DNA from: Macrococcoides equi
Lineage (GTDB): Bacteria > Bacillota > Bacilli > Staphylococcales > Staphylococcaceae
NCBI RefSeq assembly: GCF_047425865.1
Contig: NZ_CP179735.1
DNA: 64,000 nt
Direction: 5' to 3' (one strand)
Of the stretch, positions 25,091 through 34,612 are shown piece by piece. Position 1 is the first letter of the stretch, and every line of letters begins with the position of its first letter. The translations under genes and the position numbers were made by a program. The notes under the pieces were generated by a model, which worked only from the letters and a program-made list of their open reading frames with translations, was not told where the DNA came from and ran no database searches.

Positions 25091-26278
25091 ATGGCTAAAG
25101 AAAAATTTGATCGCTCGAAAACACATGCCAATATTGGTACTATCGGTCACGTTGACCACGGTAAAACTACTTTAACAGCTGCTATCGCAACTGTATTATC
25201 AAAAAAATTAGGTGGGGAAGCTCGTTCTTACGACCAAATCGATAACGCACCTGAAGAAAAAGAACGTGGTATCACAATCAATACTTCTCACATCGAGTAT
25301 GAAACTGACAAACGTCACTACGCTCACGTTGACTGCCCAGGACACGCTGACTATGTTAAAAACATGATCACTGGTGCTGCTCAAATGGACGGTGGTATCT
25401 TAGTAGTATCTGCTGCTGACGGTCCAATGCCTCAAACTCGTGAACACATCCTTTTATCACGTAACGTAGGTGTACCTGCATTAGTAGTATTCTTAAACAA
25501 AGTTGACATGGTTGACGATGAAGAATTATTAGAATTAGTTGAAATGGAAGTTCGTGACTTATTATCAGAATACGATTTCCCTGGTGACGACATTCCTGTA
25601 ATCGCTGGTTCAGCTTTAAAAGCTTTAGAAGGCGAAGAAAAATACGAAGAAAAAATCATGGAATTAATGGATGCTGTTGATGAGTACATCCCAACTCCAG
25701 AACGTGATTCAGACAAACCATTCATGATGCCAGTTGAGGACGTATTCTCAATCACTGGTCGTGGTACAGTTGCAACTGGACGTGTTGAACGTGGACAAGT
25801 TAAAGTTGGTGAAGAAGTTGAAATCATCGGTTTAACTGAAGAGCCATCTAAAACAACTGTAACAGGTGTTGAAATGTTCCGTAAATTATTAGATTACGCT
25901 GAAGCTGGTGACAACATCGGTGCATTATTACGTGGGGTTTCACGTGAAGATGTTCAACGTGGTCAAGTATTAGCTAAACCAGGAACTATCACTCCTCATA
26001 CTAAGTTCAAAGCTGAAGTATACGTATTATCAAAAGAAGAGGGTGGACGTCATACTCCATTCTTCACTAACTACCGCCCACAGTTCTACTTCCGTACAAC
26101 TGACGTAACTGGTGTAGTTAACTTACCAGAAGGTACTGAAATGGTTATGCCTGGGGACAACGTTGAAATGAACGTTGAATTAATTTCTCCAATCGCGATT
26201 GAAGACGGAACTCGTTTCTCAATTCGTGAAGGTGGACGTACTGTAGGATCAGGCGTTGTATCTGTAATCGAAAAATAA
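25091..26278 (+). CDS. tuf: Elongation factor Tu
   Basis: A 395-aa GTPase delivering aminoacyl-tRNA. The P-loop is GHVDHGKT, switch II is DCPGHADYVKNM and the specificity motif is NKVDM. Domains II and III follow, with VEMFRKLLDYAEAGDNIG and FRTTDVTG. Codon use is highly restricted. It is last gene of the str operon and ends at a strong terminator. Confidence 0.98.
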   Translation: MAKEKFDRSKTHANIGTIGHVDHGKTTLTAAIATVLSKKLGGEARSYDQIDNAPEEKERGITINTSHIEYETDKRHYAHVDCPGHADYVKNMITGAAQMDGGILVVSAADGPMPQTREHILLSRNVGVPALVVFLNKVDMVDDEELLELVEMEVRDLLSEYDFPGDDIPVIAGSALKALEGEEKYEEKIMELMDAVDEYIPTPERDSDKPFMMPVEDVFSITGRGTVATGRVERGQVKVGEEVEIIGLTEEPSKTTVTGVEMFRKLLDYAEAGDNIGALLRGVSREDVQRGQVLAKPGTITPHTKFKAEVYVLSKEEGGRHTPFFTNYRPQFYFRTTDVTGVVNLPEGTEMVMPGDNVEMNVELISPIAIEDGTRFSIREGGRTVGSGVVSVIEK

Positions 26279-26297
26279 TTTCACATTTGTGAATTTT

Positions 26298-26327
26298 AAA
26301 ACCCACGAGGGACGCCTCGTGGGTTTT
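26298..26327. terminator. Strong terminator between tuf and the M20 cluster
   Basis: AAAACCCACGAGG (26298-26310) pairs perfectly with CCTCGTGGGTTTT (26315-26327) across GACG, followed by T residues on the plus strand. It lies between convergent genes and can serve both. Confidence 0.9.
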
Positions 26328-26335
26328 ATTTTTTT

Positions 26336-27508
26336 CTATTTTAATTCATTCATATGTTCTACCAATTGGACAAATATTCTTACACCATTGAGTAAACCAT
26401 TCTCATCCATATCAAATCTTGGATGATGATGTGGGAAGCTAGCCTTTAAACCTTCATTTCGAACACCGGTGTTGAAGTAACAACCTGGTCGTTCTTGTAA
26501 AAAGTACGCAAAATCTTCTCCGCCAAGTGTTGGTATTCCTTCTTCTACTGATTCAATGTCTTCAATGCGTTCACTTAGATCTTTTAGCCATAATGTTTCA
26601 TTCTCACTATTAATAAGTGCAGGATAACCATCTGTATAGTTCAATTCGATATGGACATTAAAGCTTTTTTCAATACCACTGATGATATCTTTAATATTAT
26701 TGACCATCTGCGCTTTAATATCCTTGTCATAAGTACGTAGTGTTCCACTTAAATGAGCAGTTTCAGCAATCACATTAAAAGCATTACCACTCTTGAATTC
26801 ACCAATCGTTAGGACACCTGTTTCGATTGGATCAACCCCACGTGACACGACTGTCTGAAGTTGAGTGATTAAAAAACTTGCTGCTACAACTGCATCATGT
26901 GTCGTATGTGGTGCTGCACCATGCCCGCCAAGTCCTTTAACATCAATCGTAAATGCATCTGCAAAACCATACGATGGCCCTGTTATAAAGCTTACAGCAT
27001 TACTATTTAAATTGCTTGAAGTATGTGTCCCAAATACATAGTCAACACCATTAAGAATTCCAGCATCAATCATTGATTTGGCGCCTCCTGGTAGTACCTC
27101 TTCACCATGCTGGAAACACAAAATGACAGTACCTTTTATCTCTTCAATATGAGAGGTTAAGATTTTGGCAGTAATCAGTAACATAGCTGTGTGACCATCG
27201 TGACCACAAGCATGCATGACGCCAGGAACTTGTGATTTGTATGGCACTTCTTTTTCATCTTGTATCGGTAGCGCATCAAAGTCCGCGCGCAGTAAAATGC
27301 TTGGACCTGGTAATTTTCCTTTAATTACGCCGTACAAACCATTGCCGCCGACATTGCGTGTTACTGGAATTGAAAGAGTAGTTAAATAATTGGCGATATA
27401 TTCAGCAGTGTTCGCTTCCTGAAATGAAAGCTCAGGATGCAAGTGCAAATGTCTTCTAATTGCTATCAGTTCTTCTTTATGATGAATGACATCTTTATAC
27501 CAAGGCAT
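26336..27508 (-). CDS. M20D-family amidohydrolase, third in the tandem operon
   Basis: A 390-aa metallopeptidase related to hippurate, N-acyl-amino-acid and N-acetyl-diaminopimelate hydrolases. Metal-binding motifs are visible: HACGHDGHTAMLL, QHGEEVLPGGAKSM, and a late GGEDFAYFLQERPG. A lid domain contains GLGGHGAAPHTTHDAV. The fold is cytosolic with no signal peptide. The start follows GGAGG directly after the stop of the upstream gene. The natural substrate is unknown. Confidence 0.88.
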   Translation of the reverse strand: MPWYKDVIHHKEELIAIRRHLHLHPELSFQEANTAEYIANYLTTLSIPVTRNVGGNGLYGVIKGKLPGPSILLRADFDALPIQDEKEVPYKSQVPGVMHACGHDGHTAMLLITAKILTSHIEEIKGTVILCFQHGEEVLPGGAKSMIDAGILNGVDYVFGTHTSSNLNSNAVSFITGPSYGFADAFTIDVKGLGGHGAAPHTTHDAVVAASFLITQLQTVVSRGVDPIETGVLTIGEFKSGNAFNVIAETAHLSGTLRTYDKDIKAQMVNNIKDIISGIEKSFNVHIELNYTDGYPALINSENETLWLKDLSERIEDIESVEEGIPTLGGEDFAYFLQERPGCYFNTGVRNEGLKASFPHHHPRFDMDENGLLNGVRIFVQLVEHMNELK

Positions 27509-28681
27509 CTATCTTCCTCCTTCATTGAAATAGTCTTCAGTTGACTGTAAGAAGACTTTAACTGCGTTGATCATTCCTTTTTCATCAATATCGAACTTTG
27601 GATGATGGTGAGGGAAATCTGCTTTAAAATTCTCGTTACGTGTACCCGTATAGAAAAATGAACCAGGAATGCGTTGCAAATAGTAAGAGAAATCTTCTCC
27701 GCCAAGCGAAGGTTCTAATTCAACAAGTTCATTTACACTTTCAATTTTTCTAGCAGCACCTACAATTAAATCTGTTTCATTTGTTGTATTTACTACAGGT
27801 GGATATCCTTTTAGATATTTTAGCTCATACGTAATATCCATTGTTGTGACGAGACCTTCGAGACATTTTTTGAGTTCTTTGTACATTAAATTTTGAGTTT
27901 CTGCATCAAAGGTTCTGATTGTACCTGCGATTCTTGCTGTATCAGGAATGACATTATTTTGGTCACCTGCATTAAGTTGAGTAATCGAAAGAACTGCGGG
28001 TGTAGTAGGACTTGTTTTACGTGAAACAATATATTGTAAATCATTGCATAAGCGAACAGCAGCAGCGACTGGATCAATTGTAGTATTAGGATGAGCAGCA
28101 TGTCCTCCTTTGCCTTGAAGGGTAATCCAGAAATCATCAGGAATACCGGTAGCAGTCCCATATTTATAACCAATTTTTCCGACGTCAAGTGAACTCGAAA
28201 CGTGTTGTCCGATAATTGCATCCACTCCACTTAAACAGTTATCGGCAATCATTTGAATAGCACCACCGGGATCTACTTCTTCTGCATGCTGATGAATAAA
28301 TACTAAGTTGCCATTCAGACGGTCAAAATTTTCTGAGAGAATTTTAGCAGTAATGAGTAATACCGCTGTGTGCGCATCATGACCACAAGCATGCATGACG
28401 CCAGGAACTTGAGATTTATACGGTACTTCTTTTTCATCTTGAATAGGTAAGGCATCAAAGTCAGCACGAATAGCAAGTGTAGGTAGATCCGGATCTTTTA
28501 TTAAACGACCTACAACACCACGACCGCCTACACCAGTTTCAACTTCTATCCCTAAATCTGATAGATATTGAGCGATAAACTGGGGTGTTTCAGTTTCCTG
28601 AAAAGAAAGTTCAGGATACATATGAAAATGACGACGTAGAGCAACAAGCTCATCATAATATTTTTCTGCTTGATTAATCAT
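27509..28681 (-). CDS. M20D-family amidohydrolase, second in the tandem operon
   Basis: A 390-aa paralogue with HACGHDAHTAVLL, HQHAEEVDPGGAIQM, GKGGHAAHPNTTIDPV and GGEDFSYYLQRIPG. It shares the string DFDALPIQDEKEVPYKSQVP exactly with the following gene, so the two copies are closely related. It overlaps the first gene of the group by four bases and has GGAAGGTG before the ATG. Substrate is not deducible; differences in the lid domain suggest distinct specificities. Confidence 0.88.
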   Translation of the reverse strand: MINQAEKYYDELVALRRHFHMYPELSFQETETPQFIAQYLSDLGIEVETGVGGRGVVGRLIKDPDLPTLAIRADFDALPIQDEKEVPYKSQVPGVMHACGHDAHTAVLLITAKILSENFDRLNGNLVFIHQHAEEVDPGGAIQMIADNCLSGVDAIIGQHVSSSLDVGKIGYKYGTATGIPDDFWITLQGKGGHAAHPNTTIDPVAAAVRLCNDLQYIVSRKTSPTTPAVLSITQLNAGDQNNVIPDTARIAGTIRTFDAETQNLMYKELKKCLEGLVTTMDITYELKYLKGYPPVVNTTNETDLIVGAARKIESVNELVELEPSLGGEDFSYYLQRIPGSFFYTGTRNENFKADFPHHHPKFDIDEKGMINAVKVFLQSTEDYFNEGGR

Positions 28682-29841
28682 AGGACACCTTCCTCTATTA
28701 AAATATTTAGAAATACGTTTAAAGCATCATTCATTGCACTCTCATCAAAATCAAATAAAGGATGATGATGTGGTGCAGTAATACCTTGCTCTTTATTTCC
28801 GGCTGCTGTAAAGAAAAATGCGCCTTCTTTATGTTGCAAATAATATGAGAAGTCTTCTCCAATCATTTGTTGTTTCATTATTTTATATGGCAGCCCTGCA
28901 CGCTCTGTAGCACGTTGAATAATATCAACACATGAATGGTGATTGACTACAGCAGGATAACCATCCACATAGTCAAGAACGTAAGTGATACCTTTAGCAA
29001 TTGATAGACCTTTCAATTCATTTTCAATTGCAGTTTTGATTAATATCTTAATATCTGGATCAAAGGTACGTACTGTACCGGAACACTTAGCTTTATCACT
29101 GATAATATTGAATGCATTGCCAGCTTCTACTTTACCGATTGTAAGCACAGCTTCACTTGTTGGAGAAACAGTACGTGAAATAATAGTCTGTATATTAGTG
29201 ATAAACGTTGCCATTGCTACGATAGCATCGATAGCCGTATCAGGATGTGCACCATGTCCTCCTTTACCTTGAATCGTAATATTAAACATATCGGGACTTG
29301 CCAGCATAGCGTCGTATTTACAATGTATCGCACCGTGCTCAAATGGAGACCACAAGTGATTACCGTATATTCTATCAACACCTTCTAAAGCACCGTCATT
29401 GGTCATTGGATCTGCTCCACCTGGCGCAAGTTCCTCACCAAATTGAAATAATAGTACAACCTTACCGTTAATCTGTTCAAATTGCGCATTCAATATACGT
29501 GCTACGCCTAACAAAATAGCAGTATGTCCATCATGACCACAAGCATGCATGACACCATGAGCTTGAGATTTGTAAGGTACATTCTTTTCATCTTGAATAG
29601 GTAAGGCATCAAAGTCAGCACGCAAGGCAATTGAAGGTCCTGTGTGATTAGAAATTGTAGCGACAATTCCTTTATCTCCAACACGTTCTCGTATGTGAAA
29701 ATGCTCTAATTTTTGAAGTTGTTGCAGGATAAACATATAAGTATTTGTTTCTTCAAATGATAATTCCGGATGCATATGAAGAAATCTGCGATCTTTAATA
29801 AGTTGCTCTGTTTCATTGTTTACAAGCTGATGGATATCCAT
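28678..29841 (-). CDS. M20D-family amidohydrolase, first in the tandem operon
   Basis: A 387-aa member of the same family with HACGHDGHTAILL, FQFGEELAPGGADPM, GKGGHGAHPDTAIDA and GEDFSYYLQHKEG. It is the most divergent of the three. AAAGGAGTG precedes its ATG and it is transcribed away from kbl. Staphylococcus usually carries one such gene after tuf, so this operon looks like a local triplication followed by divergence. Confidence 0.88.
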   Translation of the reverse strand: MDIHQLVNNETEQLIKDRRFLHMHPELSFEETNTYMFILQQLQKLEHFHIRERVGDKGIVATISNHTGPSIALRADFDALPIQDEKNVPYKSQAHGVMHACGHDGHTAILLGVARILNAQFEQINGKVVLLFQFGEELAPGGADPMTNDGALEGVDRIYGNHLWSPFEHGAIHCKYDAMLASPDMFNITIQGKGGHGAHPDTAIDAIVAMATFITNIQTIISRTVSPTSEAVLTIGKVEAGNAFNIISDKAKCSGTVRTFDPDIKILIKTAIENELKGLSIAKGITYVLDYVDGYPAVVNHHSCVDIIQRATERAGLPYKIMKQQMIGEDFSYYLQHKEGAFFFTAAGNKEQGITAPHHHPLFDFDESAMNDALNVFLNILIEEGVL

Positions 29842-29915
29842 GCGCTCACTCCTTTAGCAGTATAATGTTATTAGTTTATCAAAGATATTAGAATATTTAA
29901 ACTTCTTGAACTGAA

Positions 29916-29929
29916 AGAAACCGTTTACT
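29916..29929 (+). promoter_or_regulatory. cre-like site upstream of kbl
   Basis: AGAAACCGTTTACT matches eight of the ten fixed positions of the catabolite-responsive element TGNAANCGNTTNCA. It lies about 70 bases before the kbl start. The match is moderate; the better site before tdh adds support. Confidence 0.4.
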
Positions 29930-29997
29930 TATTAAATAGCAGTTCGTATTGAGTTATGATATGATGTTATTGAAATTACATTCAAGGGGTGCTTAAC

Positions 29998-31188
29998 ATG
30001 TCAAAAGTATTACAACAGTTTTTAACTGAAAACTTAGATCACTTAAAAAACAACGGTTTATACAATGAAATTAACGTTGTTGAAGGTGCAAATGGGCCAA
30101 TCATTAAAATTAAAGGAAAAGAATTAATTAACCTTTCTTCAAATAACTACTTAGGATTAGCAACGAACGAACGTATGAAGAAAGTTGCTAAAGAAGCAGT
30201 AGATTCTCACGGTGTTGGTGCGGGTGCAGTACGTACTATCAACGGAACTTTAGATTTACATGTTCAGTTAGAAGAAAAGTTAGCTGAATTCAAAGGGACA
30301 GAAGCAGCAATTGCTTATCAATCAGGTTTCAACTGTAATATGGCAGCAATCAGTGCTGTTATGAACAAAGAAGATGCAATTCTTTCTGATGAGTTAAACC
30401 ATGCATCAATTATTGATGGATGTCGTTTATCAAAAGCAAAAATTATTCGGGTTAATCATTCTGATATGGATGATTTACGTAAAAAAGCAAAAGAAGCGGT
30501 TGAATCAGGTCTTTATAAAAAAGTAATGTATATTACTGATGGCGTATTTTCTATGGATGGTGACGTTGCTAAGTTACCTGAAATCGTGGAAATTGCAGAA
30601 GAGTTTGGTTTAATTACTTATGTTGATGATGCACATGGTAGCGGGGTAATGGGTAAAGGTGCTGGAACGGTTAAACATTTTGGACTACAAGATAAAATCG
30701 ATTTCCAAATTGGTACGTTATCTAAGGCGATCGGTGTAGTAGGTGGATATGTTGCAGGTACTCAAGATTTAATCGATTGGTTAAAAGTTGCATCTCGTCC
30801 ATTCTTATTCTCAACTTCACTTGCACCGGCTGATACACGTGCAATCACTGAAGCGATTGATATCTTAATGGAATCTACTGAATTACACGACAAGTTATGG
30901 GAAAATGGTAATTACTTAAAAGATGGTCTTAAGAAATTAGGATTTGACATCGGACATTCAGAAACACCGATTACACCATGTATTATCGGTGATGAAAAAA
31001 CAACACAAGAGTTCTCAAAACGTTTAATGGAAGAAGGCGTTTACGCGAAATCTATCGTCTTCCCAACAGTGCCACGTGGTACTGGACGTGTGAGAAACAT
31101 GCCGACTGCTGCGCATACTAAAGAAATGTTAGACGAAGCAATTGCGATTTACGAACGTGTCGGAAAAGAATTAAATATTATTAAATAA
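29998..31188 (+). CDS. kbl: Glycine C-acetyltransferase (2-amino-3-ketobutyrate CoA ligase)
   Basis: A 396-aa PLP enzyme of the alpha-oxoamine synthase family. ATG at 29998 is taken because AAGGGG lies before it; an in-frame GTG at 29989 overlaps that site. It shows NLSSNNYLGLA, the HGVGAGAVRTINGT loop, DDAHGSGVMG and the PLP lysine in GTLSKAIGVVGGY. It cleaves 2-amino-3-ketobutyrate with CoA to glycine and acetyl-CoA, the second step of threonine breakdown. The tdh homologue is next. Confidence 0.95.
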   Translation: MSKVLQQFLTENLDHLKNNGLYNEINVVEGANGPIIKIKGKELINLSSNNYLGLATNERMKKVAKEAVDSHGVGAGAVRTINGTLDLHVQLEEKLAEFKGTEAAIAYQSGFNCNMAAISAVMNKEDAILSDELNHASIIDGCRLSKAKIIRVNHSDMDDLRKKAKEAVESGLYKKVMYITDGVFSMDGDVAKLPEIVEIAEEFGLITYVDDAHGSGVMGKGAGTVKHFGLQDKIDFQIGTLSKAIGVVGGYVAGTQDLIDWLKVASRPFLFSTSLAPADTRAITEAIDILMESTELHDKLWENGNYLKDGLKKLGFDIGHSETPITPCIIGDEKTTQEFSKRLMEEGVYAKSIVFPTVPRGTGRVRNMPTAAHTKEMLDEAIAIYERVGKELNIIK

Positions 31189-31202
31189 TTTAATAACTAA
31201 TG

Positions 31203-31230
31203 AAAGAGTGGGTAATCCCACTCTTTTTTT
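31203..31230 (+). terminator. Terminator after kbl
   Basis: AAAGAGTGGG (31203-31212) pairs with CCCACTCTTT (31217-31226) around TAAT, followed by a run of T. Confidence 0.9.
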
Positions 31231-31250
31231 ATGTTTATCCCTAATGGACA

Positions 31251-31264
31251 TGTAAACGTTTTTA
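31251..31264 (+). promoter_or_regulatory. cre-like (CcpA) site upstream of tdh
   Basis: TGTAAACGTTTTTA matches nine of the ten fixed positions of TGNAANCGNTTNCA. It lies about 85 bases upstream of the tdh start. It suggests carbon catabolite repression of threonine degradation. Confidence 0.6.
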
Positions 31265-31347
31265 TTATAAAATAGGGGTGCAAATAAATATTAATTAATA
31301 TATATGTATTTTTAGAGAAGACAAATGTGCATAAAGGAGTTATTAAA

Positions 31348-32301
31348 ATGAAAAGAATTATGATTACTGGTGCCTTAGGCCAAATTGGTACAGAATTAAC
31401 TTTAAAGTTACGTGAAATCTATGGTGTAGAAAATGTATTAGCGACAGATTTACGTCGCCCTGAAGAAGGAGCAAAAGTTTTAGAAGGTCCTTTCGAAGAG
31501 TTAGATGTTACTGATGCAGAGCGTATGGATAAATTAGCAGGGGAATTTAAAGCTGATACAATTATGCATATGGCTGCTTTATTATCAGCTACAGCAGAGA
31601 AAAATCCAGTATTTGCATGGAACTTAAATATGGGTGGATTACTAAATGCATTAGAAGTTGCACGTAAATATAACATGCAATTCTTTACACCATCATCAAT
31701 CGGGGCATTTGGACCAAGTACACCAGCGGATAACACACCGCAAGTAACGATTCAACGTCCAACAACAATGTACGGTGTAAACAAAGTATCTGGTGAATTA
31801 TTATGTGATTATTACTTCCACAGATTTGGTGTAGATACACGCGGAGTACGTTTCCCTGGACTAATCTCTCACGTTAAAGAACCAGGTGGCGGTACAACAG
31901 ACTACGCGGTAGAAATCTACTTCAAAGCTGTACGTGAAGGTAAATACACTTCCTACATTGGTAAAGATACATTCATGGATATGATGTTTATGGATGATGC
32001 GATCGATGCCATCATTAATTTAATGGAAGCTCCAGCTGAGAACTTAAAAGACCGCAATGCATTTAACGTTACAGCAATGAGTATCGATCCTGAAATGGTA
32101 GCAGCAAGCATTAGAAAGCATATTCCAGAATTTGAATTAGACTATGATGTAGATCCAGTACGTCAAGGTATCGCAGAAAGCTGGCCAAATTCAATCGACC
32201 CATCTGAAGCGAAGAAACAATGGGGCTTTAATCCTAAGTTTGACTTAGATAAGATGACTGAAGAAATGTTAACAGCGATCAGAGCGAAAGAAAATAAATA
32301 A
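31348..32301 (+). CDS. tdh: L-threonine 3-dehydrogenase, SDR/epimerase type
   Basis: A 317-aa extended short-chain dehydrogenase starting at ATG 31348 behind AAAGGAG. The NAD-binding motif is ITGALGQIGTEL, the catalytic pair is YGVNK, and GGGTTDYAVEIYFKA matches the threonine-dehydrogenase branch. It oxidises threonine to 2-amino-3-ketobutyrate, the substrate of the adjacent Kbl. The pairing supports this function over a UDP-sugar epimerase, the older annotation for homologues. Confidence 0.85.
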   Translation: MKRIMITGALGQIGTELTLKLREIYGVENVLATDLRRPEEGAKVLEGPFEELDVTDAERMDKLAGEFKADTIMHMAALLSATAEKNPVFAWNLNMGGLLNALEVARKYNMQFFTPSSIGAFGPSTPADNTPQVTIQRPTTMYGVNKVSGELLCDYYFHRFGVDTRGVRFPGLISHVKEPGGGTTDYAVEIYFKAVREGKYTSYIGKDTFMDMMFMDDAIDAIINLMEAPAENLKDRNAFNVTAMSIDPEMVAASIRKHIPEFELDYDVDPVRQGIAESWPNSIDPSEAKKQWGFNPKFDLDKMTEEMLTAIRAKENK

Positions 32302-32312
32302 GATAACATTTT

Positions 32313-32341
32313 AAAAGCATACCCAAAGGGTCTGCTTTTTT
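32313..32341 (+). terminator. Terminator after tdh
   Basis: AAAAGCA and TGCTTTT arms with an inner CCC-AAA-GGG stem, followed by T residues. Confidence 0.82.
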
Positions 32342-32389
32342 AATTTATTGAAAATTTTATAGAATTAATTTAAAAATTCTGAAAACTTA

Positions 32390-32417
32390 TTGAATTGTAT
32401 AATTTTTTTGTTATACT
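32390..32417 (+). promoter_or_regulatory. Promoter of ilvE
   Basis: TTGAAT (32390-32395) and TATACT (32412-32417), spacer 16, with TG just before the -10. The short leader leaves no room for a T-box. Confidence 0.65.
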
Positions 32418-32446
32418 TAAATTTATTAAATTAATGGAGGGATAAT

Positions 32447-33517
32447 ATGGTACAAATCAAATTTGAGAAACGTGAGCAACTGAAGCAAAAACCAGATCAA
32501 AGTCAATTAGGATTTGGTCGACATTTTACGGATTATATGTTCAGTATGGACTACACTGAAGATCAAGGTTGGCATGATGCAAAGATTACGCCTTATCAAA
32601 ATATTGAAATGTCACCAGCATCACAAAGTATTCATTATGGTCAGTCTGTGTTTGAAGGATTGAAAGCATATCGTACAGATAATGGTATCCAGTTATTCCG
32701 TCCAGATCAAAACTTTAAACGTTTGAATCAATCGCTTGCACGATTAGAAATGCCTCAAATCGATGAAGCGGTAGCGCTCGAAGGATTAAAGGAACTTGTA
32801 AAGTTAGAACAAGATTGGGTGCCTTCTGAACCAAGTCAATCTTTATATATCCGTCCGGTTGTTTTTGCGACGGAACCATTTTTAGGAGTCCGACCTGCGA
32901 ATCAATATAAATTCCTGATCATTTTATCTCCTGTCGGGGCATATTATGGCGATGGTCAATTACTGCCGACAAAAATTTATGTAGAAGATGAATATGTACG
33001 TGCAGTACGTGGAGGTGTTGGATTCGCTAAAGTTGCCGGTAACTATGCTGCGAGTTTATTAGCACAGTCCAAAGCATCGAAGCTTGGATATGATCAAGTG
33101 TTATGGCTGGATGGTGTTGGACAAAAGTATGTAGAAGAAGTAGGGAGTATGAACATCTTCTTCGTGTATGATAACAAAATCGTGACACCGGCACTTAATG
33201 GCAGTATCTTGCCGGGTATCACAAGAAAATCGATATTAGAATTAGCACAAAGTTTAGGATATGAAGTTGAAGAGCGTAAGATTGCTATTGAAGAAGTATT
33301 TGATGCTGCGAAAAATGTTGAAATCACTGAAATTTTCGGCTCAGGAACTGCAGTTGTTGTATCTCCTGTCGGTGAAATTAAATATAAAGACGAAGTAGCA
33401 GTTATCAATGACTTTAAAACAGGAGACATTACAAATAAGTTATATGAAGTTTATACTTCAATTCAAAATGGAAAGGTAGAAGATACATTTGGCTGGACAG
33501 TTAAAGTAACAGAATAA
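32447..33517 (+). CDS. ilvE: Branched-chain amino acid aminotransferase
   Basis: A 356-aa class IV PLP aminotransferase. It shows SIHYGQSVFEGLKAY, YIRPVVFATE, the PLP lysine region GGVGFAKVAGNYAASL, and the EVGSMNIFFV and GSILPGITRKS signatures. It interconverts leucine, isoleucine and valine with their 2-oxo acids. A strong GGAGGG precedes the ATG. An EIIC-like membrane gene follows within 12 bases. Confidence 0.96.
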   Translation: MVQIKFEKREQLKQKPDQSQLGFGRHFTDYMFSMDYTEDQGWHDAKITPYQNIEMSPASQSIHYGQSVFEGLKAYRTDNGIQLFRPDQNFKRLNQSLARLEMPQIDEAVALEGLKELVKLEQDWVPSEPSQSLYIRPVVFATEPFLGVRPANQYKFLIILSPVGAYYGDGQLLPTKIYVEDEYVRAVRGGVGFAKVAGNYAASLLAQSKASKLGYDQVLWLDGVGQKYVEEVGSMNIFFVYDNKIVTPALNGSILPGITRKSILELAQSLGYEVEERKIAIEEVFDAAKNVEITEIFGSGTAVVVSPVGEIKYKDEVAVINDFKTGDITNKLYEVYTSIQNGKVEDTFGWTVKVTE

Positions 33518-33529
33518 GGGGGAATGTCT

Positions 33530-34564
33530 ATGGTAAGTACAGCGAGTGAGAAATCATATTGGATGGATAGGATGGAAAAAGGTGCTGGAGGTATTTCTGC
33601 AGCCATTCTCGTATCTTTAGGGGTAGGTCTACTATTAAAATCTGTCGGTGGATTACTACATATCGATTTACTAGTTATGATTGGAACGATTGCAACATAT
33701 TTAATGACACCTGCGCTTGGAGGTGCAATTGCCGTAAGTTTAGGTGCCAATGGATTAACAATCGTTGCAAGTATGATTAGTGCAGCAGTTGGAGGCAATG
33801 CAATTACTAAAGCGGGTGATACTTTTAGTATCGTTACAGGAGAACCAATTGGTGCTATAGTATCGGCTATCATCGCAACATTTGTCGGTAAGAAAGTAAC
33901 GGGTAAGACATTCCTGGATTTAATGGCGGTGCCTGTATCAAGTGTACTTGCAGGAAGTATCGCAGGATTTTATCTATCCAAGGTGATTTCACCGACATTA
34001 GTTGCTATTTCTAAATTTATTACATCAACTGTCGGTAATCAGCCGTTACTAGCATCGATTGTTATTGCGATTGTCTTTGCTGTGCTAGTGATGACGCCTG
34101 CCTCAAGTGCCGCTTTAGCTGTCGCACTTCAGCTTGATCCACATGCATCTAGTGCCGCACTTGTTGGTATTTCAGCACAATTTGTCGGGTATACTGCAAT
34201 GAGTTTTAGAGAAAATGATTTAGGCGGCTTCCTGGCTCAGTCTATTTGTACACCTAAGGTTCAATTTCCGAATATCGTTAAGAATCCCCGTGTAACGATA
34301 GCACCACTTATTGCTGCAGCAGTAGCTGAACCGGTTGCTGTACTTATTTTTAATATGAAGTTACCATTTGAAATCGCTGGTCTTGGTTTATGTGCTCTTA
34401 TTGCACCAATCCAAATACTCAATGTACAAGGTGTCGGGGTGTTGCTGCAATTTATTGTTGCAGGTGTAGTCGTGCCGCTTGTTGTGACACTACTTGTACA
34501 TTATTTAGTAATGAGACCGAGACAATGGGTGAAACATGGGGATTTGCATTTAGAAGTGAATTAA
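33530..34564 (+). CDS. PTS EIIC-like membrane protein without partner subunits
   Basis: A 344-aa polytopic membrane protein starting at ATG 33530 (behind GGGGGAA; the ATG at 33524 is too close to that site). About eight to ten hydrophobic segments are seen, with glycine-rich loops such as SAAVGGNAITKAGD and RENDLGGFLAQSICTP. It fits the PTS_EIIC_2 family, which stands alone without IIA or IIB domains. The substrate is unknown. Co-transcription with ilvE is likely from the close spacing. Confidence 0.75.
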   Translation: MVSTASEKSYWMDRMEKGAGGISAAILVSLGVGLLLKSVGGLLHIDLLVMIGTIATYLMTPALGGAIAVSLGANGLTIVASMISAAVGGNAITKAGDTFSIVTGEPIGAIVSAIIATFVGKKVTGKTFLDLMAVPVSSVLAGSIAGFYLSKVISPTLVAISKFITSTVGNQPLLASIVIAIVFAVLVMTPASSAALAVALQLDPHASSAALVGISAQFVGYTAMSFRENDLGGFLAQSICTPKVQFPNIVKNPRVTIAPLIAAAVAEPVAVLIFNMKLPFEIAGLGLCALIAPIQILNVQGVGVLLQFIVAGVVVPLVVTLLVHYLVMRPRQWVKHGDLHLEVN

Positions 34565-34612
34565 TTCAGAACTTCATTTATAATATAGAAAAACATGAAT
34601 GGAGTGTCTCAG

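Noticed and set aside
29842..29997. T-box or SAM riboswitch in the spacer between the M20 operon and kbl
   Set aside because: The spacer is short, with no T-box sequence, no conserved SAM-box bases and no terminator/antiterminator pair.
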